Below are positions 1 to 8,926 of a DNA stretch of 64,000 nt, one piece after another. The stretch lies in the NCBI GenBank assembly GCA_001917665.1, contig MNEL01000042.1:1-64000 (forward strand). The letters are read 5' to 3'. The translations under genes and the position numbers were made by a program. The notes beneath the pieces are model-generated. The model ran no database searches and was not told the origin of the DNA. It was given only the letters and a program-made list of their open reading frames with translations. The first letter of the stretch is position 1. Each line of letters starts with the position of its first letter. Origin of the DNA: Gemmatimonadetes bacterium 13_1_40CM_69_22. GTDB taxonomy: Bacteria > Gemmatimonadota > Gemmatimonadetes > Gemmatimonadales > GWC2-71-9.

Positions 1-193
1 GATGTTTACCTTCGCCACGGCCGCCTACAACCTGCGGCGCATGCAACGGCTGCTCCGGGCCGGAGGTGTCCCGTGACGTCGCCCCCGCTCGTGTCAGGTC
101 GGCCGACAGGCGCGCAGGAGCGAGTGCTCTTGCCGGCCCGCTCCATCCGGACGGCCTGACGACCTTCTCAACAACTTTTTCTGCATCCTGTTA
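1..193 (+). mobile_element. Right end of an insertion sequence (remnant or edge)
   Basis: The window opens inside the last codons of a transposase-like frame, followed by about 115 bases with no gene. The stretch at 160-193 reads toward a terminus of the kind seen at transposon ends (a run of five T followed by CTGCATCCTGTTAG). The other end lies outside the window, so the inverted repeat and target duplication cannot be checked. The terminus coincides with the stop codon of the leftward beta-propeller gene. Confidence 0.4.
2..76 (+). CDS. Transposase C-terminus (partial)
   Basis: Twenty-four residues are visible and end at TGA 74-76; the rest lies left of the window. The segment TAAYNLRRMQRLL resembles the last helix of DDE transposases of the IS1182/IS5 type, where an alanine-rich segment is followed by N-L-(K/R)-R-(L/M). 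No catalytic residue is visible, so the family is an inference from this short motif. It could also be an inactive remnant. Confidence 0.45.
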   Translation: MFTFATAAYNLRRMQRLLRAGGVP

Positions 194-1165
194 GGGGATG
201 TAGAGCAGGTCGTTCGGCCGATCGCCCACCGGGATGGTGGCGATGACCTTTCGCGTTTGCGTGTCGATCACCGAGATCTGGTTGGAGCGGCCGTCGGCGG
301 TGTAGAGCCGCCGCGCATCGGCCGAGAGGGCGATGCCCCAGGGGCGCTTCCCGACGGGAATCGTGTCGATCACCTTGCTCGCCGTCAGATCGACGACGCT
401 CACGCTGCCCGCTGCGCCTTCGGTGACGTAGGCCAGCCGTCCGTCCGGCGTGAAGGCGATCCGCACCGGCTTGGTCTTGCCGTCCCGGATCGGGAACTGC
501 CCCAGCACCGAATCCGTGGCGACGTCGAGAATCGTGACGTTGCCGCCGGCCTCGGCCGTCACGTACGCCCGTCGGCCGTCCGGCGCGACGGCCACCGTGC
601 GGGGGTTTTCGCCCACGGGGATCGTCCGCAGCACGCGGCCGGTCTTCGTGTCGAGCACGCTCACGGTGTTGCTCGTTTCCGCGGTGACGTACACCTTCGC
701 CCCGTCGGGCGACACGGCGATGCCTTCGGGCTCTACGCCCACCGAGGTCGAGAACTGCATCTGCCCGCTGCCCGCGTCGATGGCCGACGCATGCGCGATC
801 TCCTCGTTGGAGACGTACAGCGTGCGGCCGTCGGGGCTGACCGCGACCAGCTCGGGGTCCCGGCCGGCGGGGATCGTCTTGGTCATGGCGGCCTTGGCGA
901 CGTCGATCACGCCGACGGCGTCGTCCTGACCGAGGGCGACGTAGACGGTGCGCTTGTCGGGGCTCAGCGCCATCCCGCGCGGGCGCTTGCCCACCGGGAT
1001 GGTCGCCCGGACGGCGTTGGTCCGGGGGGAGATGACGGTGATGGTGTTTCCCACTTCGTTACTGACCCAGAGCTGAGGGTCCGCCGAGCGCGCCGGACCG
1101 GCGCGGGCGAGGCACAGCGGCGCCAGCAGGGCGCCGAAGCGCGCCCGCGCCATCGCAGATCTCAT
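191..1165 (-). CDS. YVTN-type beta-propeller protein of the xox operon
   Basis: A secreted protein of about 324 residues. An N-terminal signal segment (RARFGALLAPLCLARA) is followed by seven or so propeller blades. Each blade carries variants of PVGKRPRGMALSPD, of VYV(A/T) and of VSV(I/V)D. This is the pattern of the PQQ-dependent catabolism-associated beta-propeller family (TIGR03866), which is often encoded beside quinoprotein dehydrogenases. Here it is the last gene of the xoxF operon. The start at 1165 has GGAG about eight bases upstream. Its role is not known; a periplasmic accessory or electron-transfer scaffold is inference. The stop codon lies within the presumed insertion-sequence terminus, so the last residues may differ from the ancestral protein. 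Confidence 0.85.
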   Translation of the reverse strand: MRSAMARARFGALLAPLCLARAGPARSADPQLWVSNEVGNTITVISPRTNAVRATIPVGKRPRGMALSPDKRTVYVALGQDDAVGVIDVAKAAMTKTIPAGRDPELVAVSPDGRTLYVSNEEIAHASAIDAGSGQMQFSTSVGVEPEGIAVSPDGAKVYVTAETSNTVSVLDTKTGRVLRTIPVGENPRTVAVAPDGRRAYVTAEAGGNVTILDVATDSVLGQFPIRDGKTKPVRIAFTPDGRLAYVTEGAAGSVSVVDLTASKVIDTIPVGKRPWGIALSADARRLYTADGRSNQISVIDTQTRKVIATIPVGDRPNDLLYIP

Positions 1166-1178
1166 CGGCACGTCTCCG

Positions 1179-1922
1179 TCAATCGTTGAAGATGGCCTGG
1201 TCGGCGTGGATCGCTTTGTCGAGCCCGCGGATGCGATCGCGCCCGCGGATGTTCCGGAGGATCGCACCGGTCAGATCCGCGCCGGTCACGTCGGCGTCCG
1301 TCAGGTCGGCGCCCGTCAGGTCGGCACGCACCAGCAGGACCTTCCGCAAGTTGGCACCGGAGAAGTCGGCCCCGGTGAAATCGACCCCGCTCGCGTCCGT
1401 GCGCATGACACCCATGGACTGATTCCCCGGGTCCGCGCCGAGGTCCGCGTTGGCGAGTTTGGCGCGCGCGAACTTGGCATTGCTCATCGGCGAAATGATG
1501 CGGGCATGGGTCAGGTCGGCATCGGAAAAGTTCGCGTCGTAGGCGATGACCGCGAACAGACTCGCGTCGCGGAGCACGGCGCGGCGCATATCCGCGCGAT
1601 ACATCACGGACGCATCGAGCTGGGCGCCCGTGAAGTCGGCGTCCGTGGCGATTGCGTCGGACAGCGTGGCGGAGAAGAGCTGCGCCTTGGCGAAACGGGT
1701 CTTCACGAGCCGGCAGCGCGACAGGTTGGCGCGCTTGAAGTCCACGCCGCTCAGGTCGAGGCCCGAGAGGTCCTTCCCGGTGAAGTCGGCCGGAGCCTGC
1801 GGGGTGGCGGCGCCGAGGGCCGCGAGGACCTGGTCGCGCGTGAGGGGCTGCTGCGCAGGGGCAGCGACGACGCTCCCTAGCGCAAGGCATGCCAGCGCCG
1901 CCCCCACGACGGCGCGGCTCAC
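1179..1922 (-). CDS. Secreted pentapeptide-repeat protein
   Basis: About 247 residues. A GTG start (1920-1922) overlaps the stop of the upstream cytochrome gene as GTGA, so translation is probably coupled. An N-terminal signal peptide (ALACLALGSVVAAPAQ) is followed from about residue 45 by repeats of the A(D/N)LXX type, such as DFTGADFSGANLRKVLLVRADL and DLTGADLTDADVTGADL. Such repeats fold as a right-handed quadrilateral beta-helix. No catalytic motif is seen. Its place between xoxGJ and a propeller protein suggests a periplasmic partner of the methanol dehydrogenase system, but no function is assigned. Confidence 0.85.
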   Translation of the reverse strand: MSRAVVGAALACLALGSVVAAPAQQPLTRDQVLAALGAATPQAPADFTGKDLSGLDLSGVDFKRANLSRCRLVKTRFAKAQLFSATLSDAIATDADFTGAQLDASVMYRADMRRAVLRDASLFAVIAYDANFSDADLTHARIISPMSNAKFARAKLANADLGADPGNQSMGVMRTDASGVDFTGADFSGANLRKVLLVRADLTGADLTDADVTGADLTGAILRNIRGRDRIRGLDKAIHADQAIFND

Positions 1923-3142
1923 TGGCTCTTCTTCAAGTCCGACTCGCGGTGCGGGCGCCCGACCTTGAGCCAGCCGTCGCTCCGGGCCTTCACGTACAGG
2001 TACAGCTCCTTCACTGCGGCGGTGTCGAGCAACACCTTCCACGCCGGCATCCCCTTGTCCAGGCGCCCGTTCAGCGCCGTGTACTGGAAGGAATCCCGGG
2101 GATACGCCTTTCCGCTCGTGCTCAACACCCACCGCAGGTCGGGGGCCGCCGGGTTGACGCCGCCGATGGCGTCCTCGCCGTGGCAGCGGAAGCAGTACAC
2201 GTGGAACCATTTCCAGCCTTGGTAGATCGAATCGGACACGAGCAAACTGTCGCGCCCCGTGTCCCGCGTCGGGGCGGCGGCGCCCGACGGCGTCCCGTGC
2301 GGTGCGGAGGGCGTCGGCGTCGCCCGTAGATCGAGCAGGGGGACGTTGTACTCCTGCAGAATTGCCGTGATCTCGCTCTTGCGACGATCGATCACGGAAT
2401 CGAGCTGCGCCTTGAGCTCCTTGTCGCGGTGCCGCACGGCCATCGCCATGCTGAACGCGAACGGCATGCCCGAGACCGCATCCGAGTCGGGGAGCGCCAC
2501 CATGGTCAGGGGCACGGGCTGGCGCTTGACCCAGTAGCCGGCCAAAGGTCCCCACACGATCGCCACGTCGATCGAGTCTTTCGCGACCGCCCGGATGATG
2601 TCGTCGGGGTGGTCTGCCTTGGGATCGGGGTTGAGGAAGTTCCCGAAGCCGACCAGGCCCACGATGCCGCGCGCGCCCAGCGCGTGCGCCGGCGGCGTGT
2701 TGGTGTAGTCGTAGCCGATGATGTTCACGCCGATCTTCAGGTGTTTCAGGATCGTGTCATCGAGCGAGCGGATCTGGAGGCCGCGGCCGGCGCGGTAGAC
2801 AAAGAAGTACGCGGAGCGATAGTATGGCTGTGTGGTCGCCACCGGGTCGAGCCCCACCGGCGCCTGGATCATGACGTCGCAGAAGCCGCCCAGGATCGAA
2901 TTTCGCAGCACGCCACGTCGGCTGGGCCACCAATAATTGACCACACGGGCGTTGAGATCCTGCGCGACGACGTGCGCGATCTTGTTCTCGAAGCCTTCTT
3001 CGTGGTCGTTCGAAAAGGGTAGGTCGAACGGGTCGGCGCAGACCCGGAGCTCGGTGAGGGGCCGCGGCGCGCCGGCCATGAGGGCGACGGCCGGTGCTCC
3101 GAGCAGGAGGGCAGCCGTGAGTTTGGCCCGAGTGCGATTCAT
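1919..3142 (-). CDS. xoxGJ: XoxJ-XoxG fusion: periplasmic binding protein plus cytochrome c
   Basis: 407 residues with a signal peptide (residues 1-25). Residues about 30-270 match the quinoprotein-dehydrogenase-associated solute-binding family (MoxJ/XoxJ). Residues about 305-400 form a small cytochrome c domain, with the haem site C317-F-R-C320-H321 and a likely axial Met365 (KGMPAW). A Pro/Ser/Thr-rich linker joins the two. The cytochrome is the expected electron acceptor of XoxF, and XoxJ is thought to help activate the enzyme. Fused cytochrome cGJ is described from the methanotroph Methylacidiphilum fumariolicum. The start has AAGGAG six to seven bases upstream. It lies 113 bases after xoxF, across a strong hairpin. 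Confidence 0.88.
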   Translation of the reverse strand: MNRTRAKLTAALLLGAPAVALMAGAPRPLTELRVCADPFDLPFSNDHEEGFENKIAHVVAQDLNARVVNYWWPSRRGVLRNSILGGFCDVMIQAPVGLDPVATTQPYYRSAYFFVYRAGRGLQIRSLDDTILKHLKIGVNIIGYDYTNTPPAHALGARGIVGLVGFGNFLNPDPKADHPDDIIRAVAKDSIDVAIVWGPLAGYWVKRQPVPLTMVALPDSDAVSGMPFAFSMAMAVRHRDKELKAQLDSVIDRRKSEITAILQEYNVPLLDLRATPTPSAPHGTPSGAAAPTRDTGRDSLLVSDSIYQGWKWFHVYCFRCHGEDAIGGVNPAAPDLRWVLSTSGKAYPRDSFQYTALNGRLDKGMPAWKVLLDTAAVKELYLYVKARSDGWLKVGRPHRESDLKKSQ

Positions 3143-3196
3143 CGTTCTCCTTAGCTGGTCCAGCGGACGGAGCGCTGCGGTGTTGTACAGATGCTA

Positions 3197-3234
3197 CACC
3201 CGGTGCCGGAGCGCGTTCGCTCCAGCACCGGGTG
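3197..3234 (-). other. Long hairpin between xoxF and xoxGJ
   Basis: Arms CACCCGGTGC and GCACCGGGTG pair perfectly. Inner arms CGGAGCG and CGCTCCA pair with one mismatch around a CGTT loop, giving a stem of about 17 bp. No T-run follows on the leftward transcript, so it looks more like an mRNA 3'-end stabiliser or processing site than a complete terminator. It would let xoxF be expressed above the downstream genes. Confidence 0.7.
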
Positions 3235-3255
3235 CCTTACGCCTTCACTGCGTGA

Positions 3256-5019
3256 CTAAAGCCCGAATACCAACAGCGTGCCGCCGGCGTTCGAGATGTT
3301 GATGTAATCACCGAACGCGCCGATCGCGCCCAGCGCCGCCGTGGGATCTTCGGTGCCGATGCCGAGCGCCACGCCGGCGCCGGCCCAGCCGCCGACCCCC
3401 GAGAGCACGGCGACGTACTGCTTGCCGTCCGGCCCGAGGTAGGTCATCGGGTTGCCGATGATGCCCGACGGGCACTTGAACCGCCACAGCTCGGTCCCGG
3501 TCGTGGCATCAACCGCCTTGAGCCAGCCTTCCATCGTGCCGTAGAACACGATGCCGCTGGCCGTCGCCAAGGCCCCGCCGTACGCGGCGAGGTTCTCCTT
3601 GATCGACCACTTGATCTTCCCCACCGTCGGATCCCAAGCGATGAAGGCGCCACGGTTGCCGCCCGGGCCCGGGAACATCCGCACAATCGCGCCGACGTAG
3701 GGCTGACCGGCCGAGTACTTCACCTCGACGCCCTCGTAATCCATGCAGACGTTGTTCGTCGGGACGTAGAAGAGGTGAGTTTGCGGCGAGTAGGCGGAGG
3801 GCTGCTGATCCTTGAAGCCGATGGCGGCCGGACAGATTCCCTCGGTGTTCTTCTTCGAGGTAGTCCCGAACTGCGCATTGCGCACCGGAACGCCCGTCGT
3901 CAGGTCGATCTTCGAGGCCCAGTTGACCTGCCCAAACGGCTCGGCGACGAGCACCTTGCCGTTGGTCCGGTCGAGGGTGTAGCCGAAGCCGTTGCGGTCG
4001 AAGTGCACCAGCGCCTTCACCGGCTTCGCGCCGATCGTCAGGTCGACGAGGACGTTTTCATTGACGCCGTCGTAGTCCCACTCGTCATGCGGCGTCATCT
4101 GGTACGCCCACTTCGCTTCGCCGTTGTCCGGATTGCGGGCGAAGATGGTCATCGACCACTTGTTGTCGCCGGGCCGCTGATCGGGGTTCCACGTCCCCGG
4201 GTTGCCCGAGCTGTAGTAGAACAGGTTCAGCGTCGGATCGTAGGAGTACCAGCCCCACGTGGTCCCGCCGCCGTGCTGCCACTCATCCCCCTGCCACGTC
4301 GAGACGCCCAGGTCCTTGCCGCGCATCGACGGATAGTTGGGGTTTGCGTCGCCGACGATCTTTACGTCGGCATCGGGGCCGGTCGAGTAGGCCCGCCACA
4401 GCTCCTTGCCGGTGTTCACGTCGTACGCCGTCACCCGCCCGCGCACGCCGAACTCACCGCCCGAAATCCCCGCGATCACGATGTCCTTGATCACGATCGG
4501 AGCGTTGGTCATCGTCGAGCCGGTCTTGTAGTCGGCGTTCGGGACGCGCCAGATCTGCTTGCCGTTCTTCGCATCCAGCGCCAGCAGGTCGCCCGCCAGC
4601 AGCTCGATGAACAGCTTGCCGCTCGGATGGTAGGCGAGGCCGCGGTTCACCAGGTCGCAGCACGCGATCGGCTTCGCCTCAGGCGGCTGGCTCGGCACGT
4701 GCTTCCAGATCATCGGCGCGCCCGGCTTCGTCAGATCGAGGGCGTACACGATGTTCGGGAAGGCGCTGTGCACGTACATCACATTGTTGAACACCAGCGG
4801 GTTTCCCTCGTGGCCGTTCAGGACGCCGGTCGAGAACGTCCACGCGGCCTTGAGGCTCTTCACATTCGCCTTGTTGATCTGGGTGAGCGGACTATACCGC
4901 TGCAGGTCGTACGTCCGACCCGTCATCGTCCACTCGCCCGGACCCTGGGCGACGGCGGAGGCTGCGAGCACCATCATGCTCGCCGCGATTCCGCCGGACA
5001 GCAGTTTGAAGCGGTTCAT
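3256..5019 (-). CDS. xoxF: Lanthanide-dependent methanol dehydrogenase XoxF
   Basis: About 587 residues, periplasmic, PQQ-dependent. It oxidises methanol to formaldehyde or further and passes electrons to cytochrome c. The signal peptide is residues 1-24 (MMVLAASAVAQ). Family residues are in place: adjacent cysteines C120-C121 (ACCD), metal ligands Glu189 (GGEFG) and Asn273 (SGNPGTW), catalytic Asp315, and Asp317 two residues on (WDYDG). That extra Asp marks lanthanide (Xox) enzymes; calcium MxaF has Ala there. The ATG at 5019 is chosen over two upstream ATGs because GAGG lies at the right distance and the signal peptide then starts with NRFK. It is the first gene of its operon. I do not assign a XoxF clade. 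Confidence 0.95.
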   Translation of the reverse strand: MNRFKLLSGGIAASMMVLAASAVAQGPGEWTMTGRTYDLQRYSPLTQINKANVKSLKAAWTFSTGVLNGHEGNPLVFNNVMYVHSAFPNIVYALDLTKPGAPMIWKHVPSQPPEAKPIACCDLVNRGLAYHPSGKLFIELLAGDLLALDAKNGKQIWRVPNADYKTGSTMTNAPIVIKDIVIAGISGGEFGVRGRVTAYDVNTGKELWRAYSTGPDADVKIVGDANPNYPSMRGKDLGVSTWQGDEWQHGGGTTWGWYSYDPTLNLFYYSSGNPGTWNPDQRPGDNKWSMTIFARNPDNGEAKWAYQMTPHDEWDYDGVNENVLVDLTIGAKPVKALVHFDRNGFGYTLDRTNGKVLVAEPFGQVNWASKIDLTTGVPVRNAQFGTTSKKNTEGICPAAIGFKDQQPSAYSPQTHLFYVPTNNVCMDYEGVEVKYSAGQPYVGAIVRMFPGPGGNRGAFIAWDPTVGKIKWSIKENLAAYGGALATASGIVFYGTMEGWLKAVDATTGTELWRFKCPSGIIGNPMTYLGPDGKQYVAVLSGVGGWAGAGVALGIGTEDPTAALGAIGAFGDYINISNAGGTLLVFGL

Positions 5020-5152
5020 AGCTGACCTCATGTTGAGGATGAGGGTGGTGAGAAACGGATCATGCAACTCGTCTGTCAGCGTTCGCGACCCTCGTGAGCA
5101 ACGTCCGGGGGCCCGCGTTCTCGACAGGCCACAGCCATCGTCCGACTACCTC

Positions 5153-5188
5153 CAGCCTAGGGATAGCTTGCAGCAGCCTAGGGATAGC
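5153..5188 (-). repeat. Two tandem 15-bp repeats in the xoxF leader
   Basis: CAGCCTAGGGATAGC occurs at 5153-5167 and again, identical, at 5174-5188. The start-to-start spacing is 21 bp, two helical turns. Each copy contains the palindrome CCTAGG. On the leftward transcript they lie just downstream of the inferred start site. This suits a repressor or other regulator binding as a pair on one face of the DNA. An RNA role is also possible because they are transcribed. Confidence 0.65.
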
Positions 5189-5202
5189 GTCCAGAGATAT
5201 TG

Positions 5203-5231
5203 GTTATATCCCCCGGTGCAGTGACTGTCAA
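5203..5231 (-). promoter_or_regulatory. Promoter of xoxF
   Basis: On the minus strand TTGACA (5226-5231) and TATAAC (5203-5208) are separated by exactly 17 bases, close to the sigma-70-type consensus. Transcription would begin near 5196. That leaves a leader of about 177 nucleotides before the xoxF ATG, with the tandem repeats within its first 45. Confidence 0.75.
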
Positions 5232-5254
5232 TCGACCCCAAAAGACCCGAGTTT

Positions 5255-6232
5255 TCAGGGTGAAACGGGGCTCGCTCCGCGCCACACGCGCGCCCCGGCC
5301 GCGCTGAACCCGCCTTCATACACGGTCCCGCCGGGGCCAAGGATCGCCCGGACCCGCCCCGCGAGCGCCTGGGACGCAGCCGCGTCCCCCACGATCCCGT
5401 AGGCGGCCGGCCCCCAGGAGCTCTGGCCCACGCCGATCGCTCCCCACTGCCGCAGCCGCTCGACCAGCTCGCCCGTCTCCCCCGGTGCGAACACGCCGCC
5501 CTGGGCCGGGGCAAACCACCCGCCGGCGATGCGCTGCACCTCGGTCAACGCCGCCCCGAAGGCGGCGAGGTCGGCCACGGCCACGGCGGGGAGCAGCTGC
5601 ATCAGCACCAGGTGGGCGACGCGCGCCACCTCGCTCGCGGCCGGCGGCGGTAGCCGCCCGAATGCCGCCGCCTCTTCGTCACCCGCGAGCCCCGGCTTCC
5701 CCTGGGGGACGGCGACCACGCAGCGCCACGCCGCGGGAATCGGCAGCCGGGCGAGGAGCGGGGCGGGCGTGTCGTCGCCCGGTTTGCGCCCGCCCTCGAG
5801 CACGAGCCCACCGAACGCGAACGTCCACGTACCGACCGCCGACCGCCGCCCCCGGTCCACGGCGCGCGCCAGGGCCGCCGCATCCGTCGGCAGCGCGTAC
5901 AGCTCGGCCGTGGCGCGCGCCACGGCCAGGGCGAGCTGCGTGCCCGACCCGAGCCCCGCATGCGCGGGAATGGTGCGGTGCAGGCAGAAGTGCACGCGGG
6001 GCTCGATGCCGTGGTGGGCGGCGAACCGCTCGGCGAACGCGAGCGCCCGCGTCGCGTCGGGGCCTTCCGCGCGGAGCTCGGGGGCGGGGCGCGCCTCGAG
6101 CAGCAGCGACGGCGCGGGGACCGCGGCCCCGATGCCGCCGAACCGCCGCCCCAGATCGCCCCGCAGATCGAGGACCCCGAAATGGAGGCGGGCCGGCGCC
6201 TCGACGAACACAGGGGACGCCCGCTCGCTCAT
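5255..6232 (-). CDS. mptG: Beta-ribofuranosylaminobenzene 5'-phosphate synthase (RFAP synthase)
   Basis: 325 residues of the GHMP-kinase fold. The enzyme joins p-aminobenzoate to PRPP with loss of CO2, the first committed step of the H4MPT arylamine arm. Visible signatures are LHFGVLDL and RRFGGIGAA near the N-terminus, and the glycine-rich PAHAGLGSGTQLALAVA, which is the GHMP phosphate loop. QWGAIGVGQSSWGP lies near the C-terminus. The ATG overlaps the DUF447 stop as ATGA. Its neighbours pabA/pabB make the p-aminobenzoate it uses. The length is normal for the family. Confidence 0.92.
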   Translation of the reverse strand: MSERASPVFVEAPARLHFGVLDLRGDLGRRFGGIGAAVPAPSLLLEARPAPELRAEGPDATRALAFAERFAAHHGIEPRVHFCLHRTIPAHAGLGSGTQLALAVARATAELYALPTDAAALARAVDRGRRSAVGTWTFAFGGLVLEGGRKPGDDTPAPLLARLPIPAAWRCVVAVPQGKPGLAGDEEAAAFGRLPPPAASEVARVAHLVLMQLLPAVAVADLAAFGAALTEVQRIAGGWFAPAQGGVFAPGETGELVERLRQWGAIGVGQSSWGPAAYGIVGDAAASQALAGRVRAILGPGGTVYEGGFSAAGARVWRGASPVSP

Positions 6233-6800
6233 CGGGACGCGGGCTCGGTGCGCTCCGACGGCGCGGTGCGCACGAAGTCCGACAGCAGCGCCATCGCCTC
6301 GCGCTCGCGTGGACCCGCCGTCTTGTCCACGATCACCTGCAGCCGCGCGAACTCGTCGCGGATCTGCTCGGCCGGCAGGAGCTGGGTGCGGGTCGCCAGG
6401 ATCGCCGCCTCGAGCACGGCGTGGCGCGCCCGGTTGAAGCCCAGGAACTCGCGCCGGAACCCCCGGTGCGCTACGGCGGTGACGACGCGGGCGCGCGGCG
6501 GGGTGGCGTCGAGCGAGCGCACCTCGACCTCTCGCCACGAGCAAGCCGCTTCGAGCACGACGCCGCGGACGGCCGTCGCCGGGACCGCCGGGAACTGGAC
6601 GGTGGCGATGGCGCCCTGCGCGAACAACATGACGTCGTCCGTCAGGTTCACGACGGCCGCCCCGGTGTCGCGGAGGTTCTTGAACGTCGTGGTCTCGAGG
6701 AACGGCTTGATGATGATCTCCTGCTCGCCCCACTCGACGCCCATCGGAGCGAAGTTGGCCGTCCCGGCGGGGTCGAGCGTAGTGAGAATCGACTCGATGA

Positions 6801-6804
<4 letters not shown>
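6229..6804 (-). CDS. DUF447 family protein, H4MPT-associated
   Basis: 191 residues. Features such as NFAPMGVEW, TTTFKNLRDTGAAVVNLTDD and CSWREVEVR match the DUF447 family, a flavoreductase-like split barrel encoded with H4MPT genes in methylotrophs and methanogens. The biochemical step is not established; reduction of a dihydropterin or FMN binding are possibilities only. It overlaps pabA upstream (ATGA at 6801-6804) and RFAP synthase downstream, so it belongs to the cofactor operon. Confidence 0.85.
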
Positions 6805-7459
<655 letters not shown>

Positions 7460-7463
<4 letters not shown>

Positions 7464-8926
7464 GGCTTGAGGGCTGCGATCAAGCCGCGGGCCTTGTCGA
7501 GCGTCTCCCGGTACTCCTGTTCGGGGTCCGAATCGGCCACGATGCCGCCGCCGACTTGAAAATACACGTCGCGGCCGACTACCAGATAGGTGCGAATCAC
7601 GATGCTGGTGTCGAGGGCCCCGGTGGCGCTCAAGTAGCCGATCGAGCCGCAATACACGCCACGCTGCGTAGGCTCGAGCTCCGCGATGATCTGCATCGCC
7701 CGCACCTTGGGCGCGCCGGTGATGGAGCCTCCAGGAAACGCCGCGCGCAGCAGGTCCAGCGCATCGTGCTCTCGGGCGAGCTCCCCCACCACGGTCGAGA
7801 CGAGGTGGTGCACGGTCTGGTAGTGCTCGAGCGCGAACAGCTCGGGGACGCGGACCGTGCCGGGGCGGCAGACGCGTGAGAGGTCGTTCCGCAGCAGGTC
7901 CACGATCATCACGTTCTCGGCCCTGTCCTTGTCGCTCTCGGCCAGCGCCAGTGCGAGCGCCGCATCGTGCTCCGGGCCGACCCCGCGCGGTCGTGTTCCC
8001 TTAATGGGACGCGTTTCGACGCGGCGGCCATCGTCGACGCACAGGAAGCGCTCGGGGGACGAGCTGACCACGACGACGTCGCCGAAAGCGAGGTACGCCG
8101 CGAACGGCGCGGGGTTGCGCTGCCGCAGGCGGCGGTACAGCTCGAGCGGCGTCCCGGCGAGCGGCGCCTCGAGTCGCTGCGACAAGTTCGCCTGGAAGAT
8201 GTCGCCGGCGTACACGTACTCGATGACGCGCGCGACGGCGTCCAAGTACCCGGCGCGGGTAAAGTTCGAGCGTAAGCCTGGAACGTCGGGGACGGGGTAG
8301 GAGGGCGCGGCTGGGCGGATAGACGAGTAGACGGGTAGACGAGTAGCCGTGCGGTCACTACCCGTCCAACCGTCTGACCGTCTAACCGTCAATCTTTCCT
8401 TCACGAATGCGAGTCGGCGGACCGCGCGCTCTTCGCGAGCCGTCCCCTGGTCAGGGATCCCGGTCGAGATCACCCACGCCCGCTCCGTCTGGTGGTCCCA
8501 GGCGATGACCCAGTCGTACAGGCCCAGCATCACGTCCGGGATTGCGAGGTCGTCGTAGCGCGGCCGCGGGATGCGCTCGAGCTGCGCGCCCCAATCGTAG
8601 GCCACGTAGCCCGCCGCGCCCCCTTGGAACGGCGGGATCCCGGCGAGCGGTTGCGCGGCGAACGGCGCAAGCAGTGCCCGGATGTGAGCCAGCGGATCGG
8701 CAGCGACGCGGGTCCACCCGGCAGCGTCGAGCTGCTGCGTGAGCGCGCCCTTCGAACGGACGATCGTCGCCGGGTCCGCGACGAGGAAGGAGTACCGGCC
8801 GGCCTGCTCCGGGTGCGTGGCGCTGTCGAGGAAGAGCAGGAAGGGCAGGTCCGCGAACCGCGCGCACGTCTCGACGGGATCGGGGGCGGGGACGAGCGCT
8901 TCGACCACGGGCACGACGTCGCTCAC
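7460..8926 (-). CDS. pabB: Aminodeoxychorismate synthase component I (PabB)
   Basis: 488 residues of the chorismate-binding family. The motif TRPIKGTRPRG contains the lysine that marks aminodeoxychorismate synthases; anthranilate synthases have PIAGT. Other signatures are GDIFQANLSQR, AENVMIVDLLRNDLSRV, PGGSITGAPKVRAM and YCGSIGYL. The start is GTG at 8926 in a GTGA overlap with the dihydropteroate-synthase-like gene. It probably supplies pABA for H4MPT. Between the N-terminal and chorismate-binding halves, 25 codons (8315-8389) are made of an inverted array of 8-bp repeats. They encode an in-frame linker that is unlikely to be conserved. Confidence 0.93.
8315..8389. repeat. Inverted 8-bp-period repeat element inside pabB
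   Basis: The left arm has four units of the form (G/A)CG(G/A)(A/G)TAG at 8315, 8323, 8331 and 8339. An 11-base spacer follows, then four units CTACCCGT, CCAACCGT, CTGACCGT and CTAACCGT at 8358-8389. The right units are reverse complements of the left type. The element is 75 bp, so it keeps the frame although its period is not a multiple of three. Related arrays lie at 32688-32711 and 39144-39206. Confidence 0.8.

Noticed and set aside
3256..5019. Calcium-type methanol dehydrogenase MxaF or an alcohol dehydrogenase quinoprotein
   Set aside because: The WDYDG motif has the second Asp typical of lanthanide XoxF enzymes; MxaF has Ala there. No mxaI gene lies nearby.
5020..5202. Known riboswitch in the xoxF leader
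   Set aside because: The leader is long enough, but apart from the tandem repeats I could not draw a fold matching a named class.
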